NCBI GenBank assembly: GCA_016721315.1
Contig: JADKIL010000004.1
Coordinates: forward strand, 41,439-105,438
Length of the DNA stretch: 64,000 bases
From: Candidatus Villigracilis vicinus
GTDB lineage: Bacteria; Chloroflexota; Anaerolineae; Anaerolineales; Villigracilaceae
Direction of reading: 5' to 3'
This document shows positions 59,943-64,000 of this stretch, piece by piece. The translations under genes were made by a program, and so were the position numbers. The notes under the pieces were generated by a model that saw only the letters and a program-made list of their open reading frames with translations, did no database searches and had not been told where the DNA came from. How positions within the stretch are numbered: position 1 is the first letter of the stretch; every line of letters begins with the position of its first letter.

Positions 59943-61447
59943 TGCTCCTCACGAGTATATCCTTGCGCCGTGGTGGATTTCGAAGGCGTGATCGTTGAAG
60001 TGGAAGTGGATTACACCAACGGTCTTCCAGCAGTCATCATCGTCGGCTTACCTGATGCGGCAGTTCAAGAAAGCCGCGAACGTACAAACCGAGGTAAAAA
60101 TGCCGGTTATTCTTCCGCGCCACCGCATCGTGGCCAACCTCCCCGCCGCCATCCGCAGCAGGACCAGCTTTGCGACTTGCCCATTGCCTTGGGGCGTCGT
60201 CATCCTCGCTGGATTTCTTCCGCAAGAAAGCATCGAAGGCGCCATGTTCATTGGTGAGCTCACTTGATGGCATTGCCCGCCACAGGGGCGTGCCCCCACG
60301 GCAGCCGCCGCCCGCGCCAATGGATCGCAGGATGTTCGTCCCCTGAAGCGGATGCGGGCGAAGCAGCTTGATCCCCGACCTTGAGGTGTACCAACGGTAA
60401 ATCGCTTGGACATCTCTACGAACCATTTAGCGGGTCGGCATCTCATTCAACCATATCAACCTTCAAGCGACTTGCTCGAGCTGCCTTTACCTTGCGGACT
60501 TCCCCGAAATTAAAGAAACAGGAACACGTCAATCGCGTTTCAATGTAAATGCCGGAGTTGGCGGACACAACCGCTTACGCACTTGGCTCGCCATTGCGGG
60601 TAACATAATTAGCATGCGCCTGCCCGGCATCTTGCCTGAAACATCCATTTCGAAGAATCGTTGACGTGACGCGCATCTATTCGGTAGCAATGATCAACTC
60701 CCGCAGGACCTGGGCCATCAAACATCGTCCGTTTCCGTTCGCCGCACTACACCATCTCCCATGCCGGTCTAGTCGGTGGTGGGAACATTCCCAAGCCCGG
60801 CGAAATCTCTCTGCCTGCTTCGCGGTGTTTTATTCCAGATGAATTTCCCCGAATTCAAAACGAGTCCCCCGAAGTGATGCGCCAACTGATGGAAGATAAA
60901 GCCGTCACTATCAGCCGCGCCAAAGGCCCGCTTTACTTCTTTTTCAGCAAATTTCAACTCATTGCAGCTATGAATCCCCGCCCCTGCGGATTCTATAGGG
61001 ATTCCCAAAAGCCTGTACTTGCACCCGCTGTCGTTACCAAATATCAAAACGGTATCTCCGGTCCATTGTCGACCGCATTGACATTCACATCGAAGTGCCG
61101 CGTGGGACTACGAAAAACTTAGCGGAAATAAACTCGGCGAGTCCAGGGAGACCATCCGCAAGCGCGCAAACCGCAAGAAACATTCAAAATCAACGCTTCG
61201 CCAACTCCACTGATATCGTCTGCAACGCAGACATGCGCATCGGCGAGGTCAGGCAATTTTGCCAACTCCAACCCGAAGGTCAGAGCCTGATGCGAGCGGC
61301 AATGAGTCAACTCAATCCTGGTCGGCAAGAGCCTATCACCGCATCCTCAAACTATTCCGCACCATCGCAGATTTGCGAGCAGTGAAGAGATCCAGTCCTC
61401 TCATTTAGCGGAGGCGGCGATATCGCCCCAAGATCATGATGGGGTAA
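59943..61447 (+). pseudogene. comM: ComM/YifB Mg-chelatase-like ATPase, heavily frameshifted
   Basis: Pieces in all frames follow the family from end to end: VDFEGVIVEVEVDYTNGLPA, VIIVGLPDAAVQESRER, PLPWGVVILAGFLPQESIEG, AMNPRPCGFY-like zinc/ATP part (IAAMNPRPCGF), LDRIDIHIEVPRV and the end LAEA...YRPKIMMG with stop 61445-61447. ComM is a helicase used in natural transformation. More than ten indels are needed, and some parts are missing, so the Walker motifs cannot all be followed. Confidence 0.75.
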
Positions 61448-62243
61448 AATTGTTCCCTGATCAATGTGTCTTTGATACACCCCATCTCTGAAACAGTATA
61501 AATGTCACAACAACACAAGCCATATCTGGGAACACTGGCTAGCCCAGCCCAAATTGACCGCCCGTCAGCCAGTTCAACCGGCACAGCTAAAGACGGGTTT
61601 GAATAAACCTGATTGATCCGTGCCAATCACGCCAAAACCGAGGATGCCACCTTGCATCAAATTCGCCATAAAGTGCAAGCCAAGCGGCATGACAAGTCTT
61701 TGGTGCGGATGAATGCATGTCAAATACGAGTGATAATCAAAAGATTAATACCGCAAAAAATTCGACATCGCCTGTCATGTCCGGGTTATTTAAATGCGTA
61801 AGCTGGAAATAACTCTGCCACGAGTAGTTATTGGCAATTGACCAAGCCCAGCGATAAGTCGTTGAAAAATAAATCCCCAAAATAACAATTCTTCTGCCAG
61901 CGCAACCTCTGAAAAGAGTAACAAGGTGGATGGAAAGGTTAAGAAGCTACTAGGATCCCCATTGCCAATGAACCCAACCAAAAACCCACAGGATGAGCGC
62001 GGGACAAGCATAAGCGTAGAGCCAGATCAAGCCGCCCAGTCCAAGTTCCTTGAGCTGAAGCGTAGGTTGAATTCCTCTAGCAGTACAGCTCAGTGGTCTT
62101 CGGCGTAGCAACTGACAAATCCACGAGGCGAGCATTAAGATAACAGCTTGCAGCCCAATGGAGACGTCCATAGAGAGTTTTGCCAAGCCACTAATAAGGC
62201 TGGAAAAGGGTTGCAGCCGTATTAGAAAGAAGATAAGATCCAC
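61448..62243 (-). pseudogene. CPBP intramembrane protease, frameshifted
   Basis: Reads GLGGLIWLYAYACPALILWV, then EVALAEELLFWGFIFQRLIA (the EE motif; the usual Arg after it is Trp here) and, further on, LHFMANLMQGGILGFGV-like with the second-site His. At least three frame changes. CPBP enzymes cut prenylated or membrane peptides or serve bacteriocin immunity. Confidence 0.65.
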
Positions 62244-62329
62244 CAGCCATTGGCAGTAACTGACGTTCAGAATTCAGAAATGGTTGATCGACATAAGGCG
62301 TCTCTATTTCTCGGGTGGTTGATTTTTAT

Positions 62330-63060
62330 ACGTTATGTAGATCCAGTAACGCGCTTTCTCCCATTGCTCGGCGTCGACACCTTAATCAGTAGCCACAAAG
62401 GGAAATACGATTTCAAGAAACGCGAGGGAACCAATCGAGGTGAAGAGCGCGCTTGATACTGGAGCAGAAGCATGGTTCCAAAATCTCGAATGAAGTAGCA
62501 TAAAGCTACAATGAGCAAGATGATGCCCGAAAACTTGAGAGGTAGCCTGATCGTACATGTACCAAGTAGCCAAAGACCAGAAGGCAACCAAAGAACAAGC
62601 CCCAAATCAGGTCAGCAGATTCATGCGCATTGAGAAACAGCAGAGCGAAACGCCTGCGATTGATTCAGTGCGCGAACGCGGTCAGGTAGCCTGCAACGCT
62701 TAGAAGCAGCAAGACAACAAAATTATTAGTAGATTGATCTCCTTGAATAACCGTCATCGCGAGGCGAGAAAAGGCTGCAGCCAGGAGAAAGAGTTTTGTT
62801 GTCGGCTTGACCAAAACATAGAGGAGTACAGTCAATACGATCTCAATCAAAAGACAACCGAGTCACTGACCATCCCAGCGCGCGGAACAAGTCCTTGAGA
62901 TGCCATGATGTTATTAGCCGTCGCCGCCGCATCGTCTGGCACAACTAGCGTCGTGGGGTAGATATATAGCATGCTAAACGGCTTGTTAGCACAAAAACTA
63001 ACAGAGTGAGGATTGCGGCAATTCTGGCGGTCATTTGGATGGAATTAGTTTTTATAGTTG
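62330..63060 (-). pseudogene. DUF4386 membrane protein, frameshifted (second of pair)
   Basis: Pieces IEIVLTVLLYVLVKPTTKLF, LAAAFSRLAMTVIQGDQSTN and WLLGTCTIRLPLKFSGIILL fit the multi-helix DUF4386 family. Several shifts. Follows another DUF4386 gene on the same strand. Confidence 0.55.
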
Positions 63061-63117
63061 CGGGTCATGGTTTTCCTTTTCGTAAACGGTATTAATTATG
63101 TTCAAGATCAATTTGCT

Positions 63118-63797
63118 TTATTTTTGGCAGACCGAAACGAACGCAGTTGAATTGAATCCTTTTACGATCAAAGGCCACACGCCGATGGGACATTCCCACA
63201 GACCGCCCGAAGGGTGTGGAGCAGTTGGAGGTTGAAGCCCAAACCCCAACATGGAACCGAGCAGGAAGCTGACGTACCCATAAAGCCCTGATGACGAAAG
63301 GCTGCGGAACCAACTCTGCATGATAAAACCCTGAGCAAAGCGTCAGACTAGCCATCCCTAAAGCAAACATGCGCTGAATCTGGTAGGTATAAGCCTGTGA
63401 CTGTACGAACAACGCGCCCAAAGATTGAAGGTAGGGAATTTCAGAAGCACTGGCTTTGAGGAACTCAACACCCAGCGGAATTTGAAGCAAACAATAAAGC
63501 CGAGACATGGTAATAACAGCAGCTTCAACGAGTCCGGCGCTAAGGTAACCAAGCGCAACACGCCTGTTGGTTTGCTTGAGGATTGGGAACATCATCACAC
63601 ACCGTGAGCGGCATCACCAGCGGCGGCGAGCACCCAGAGCAATGCGCCCATTGCGATCATCATGCTTCTGGCAGAAACCGTGTCAAGCTGACCTGGCGTA
63701 CTGAGCACCGAACCTGCAATACCTACAACAAATCCCAAGATGTATAGCGCGCCCACTATTATTGCCGTCGTTCTGTATGTGTTAACTTTGTATCCAT
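63118..63797 (-). pseudogene. DUF4386 membrane protein, frameshifted (first of pair)
   Basis: Starts MDTKVNTYRTTAIIVGALYI after AGGAGAA (start 63797, one A missing in the third codon region), then ARSMMIAMGALLWVLAAAGD, FPILKQTNRRVALGYLSAGL and YTYQIQRMFALGMASLTLCS. At least two shifts. Function unknown. Confidence 0.65.
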
Positions 63798-64000
63798 AAT
63801 ATTTTCTCCTGATTGAATCAACTTGATTGACCGAGACGAGGGGCATGCCCGTGTCTCTCACTTTCCGCAGCAACCCGCATAGGGCTGGTTGATCAGGCAC
63901 AGGTCCAGAAAGAAGCGTTTTTCCATCTGGGCTTCGAGAGCGACGGAAAAGCCGTCAAACCAGTCCGTCCATTGACTGCCCAAATGTCCTTCGATCCTGA
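63790..64000 (-). CDS. partial small conserved protein
   Basis: Open at the window edge. Reads GSQWTDWFDGFSVALEADGK-like (with a slip near 63920) and then LLRKVRDTGMPLVSVNQVDS. This short type, ending in a LVSV motif, is common beside DUF4386 genes; function unknown. Its end overlaps the start of the DUF4386 gene. Confidence 0.5.

Noticed and set aside
1..64000. tRNA, rRNA and prophage search
   Set aside because: No cloverleaf with a TTCGA-type arm and acceptor stem, no rRNA-like segments and no phage structural or integrase genes were seen; a faint tRNA could be missed by eye.

Overview
The window looks like chromosome from a Chloroflexota bacterium, most likely an Anaerolineae-type anaerobe. 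This is inferred from gene content: a mevalonate-pathway decarboxylase, many lipoproteins beside single-membrane envelope enzymes, a complete hyp set for [NiFe]-hydrogenase maturation, and a great many short dispersed palindromic repeats between genes. I see no rRNA, tRNA, CRISPR array or prophage. Many reading frames are broken by one base in homopolymer runs, so much of the damage is probably consensus error from long reads. A block of almost pure homopolymers at 13.24-13.78 kb is almost certainly an assembly artefact, and 53.9-64 kb is much less reliable than the rest.

Layout. 0-7 kb: end of prs, a HEAT-repeat protein with an RseP-type protease, a diphosphomevalonate decarboxylase, a YfcC/DcuC-type carrier and an M14-like peptidase. 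7.8-14.9 kb: an unrecognised broken gene, tatA, then hypA-hypB-hypF-hypC-hypD-hypE. 14.9-20.7 kb: a hydrolase, then a polar amino acid ABC transporter with a GNAT enzyme and an enolase-superfamily N-acylamino-acid racemase-like protein, possibly a D-amino acid salvage operon. 20.8-36 kb: an L-arabinose locus on the minus strand (araA, araD, an FGGY kinase, two aldo/keto reductases, a mutarotase-like protein, an SDR, a Gfo/Idh oxidoreductase, a ChvE/XylF-type sugar ABC transporter), headed by a broken LacI regulator beside a perfect 34-bp palindromic operator. 36-40 kb: a pentapeptide-repeat protein, a hydrolase, and a sugar nucleotidyltransferase with a GHMP sugar kinase.

39.9-45.8 kb holds the most interesting system: on one strand, a probable 34-residue membrane microprotein ending in TWIYQGF, an MBOAT acyltransferase, two SGNH proteins, an acyl carrier protein and a fatty acyl-AMP ligase. 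These are the part types of the Dlt (D-alanyl-teichoic acid) machine, with a fatty-acyl-type ligase where DltA would be and a DltX-like peptide. It is best read as a Dlt-like cell-surface acylation pathway using another acyl group.

46.4-53.9 kb is a full histidine operon (hisG-D-C-B-H-A-F-IE) behind a histidine attenuator: a consensus sigma-70 promoter, a nearly leaderless 30-codon leader peptide with five consecutive His codons, and mutually exclusive hairpins ending in a terminator. Repeats have entered this operon, including one within the hisI-hisE junction that stays in frame.

53.9-64 kb: a broken HAD-like gene coupled to hisIE, a phytol/dolichol-kinase-like membrane protein, a zinc-ribbon membrane protein, a DpnI-like endonuclease gene with one homopolymer frameshift, a DUF433 antitoxin-like remnant, a truncated IS5-family element, DUF3597, a ComM/YifB gene, a CPBP protease and two DUF4386 membrane proteins, nearly all with several frameshifts.
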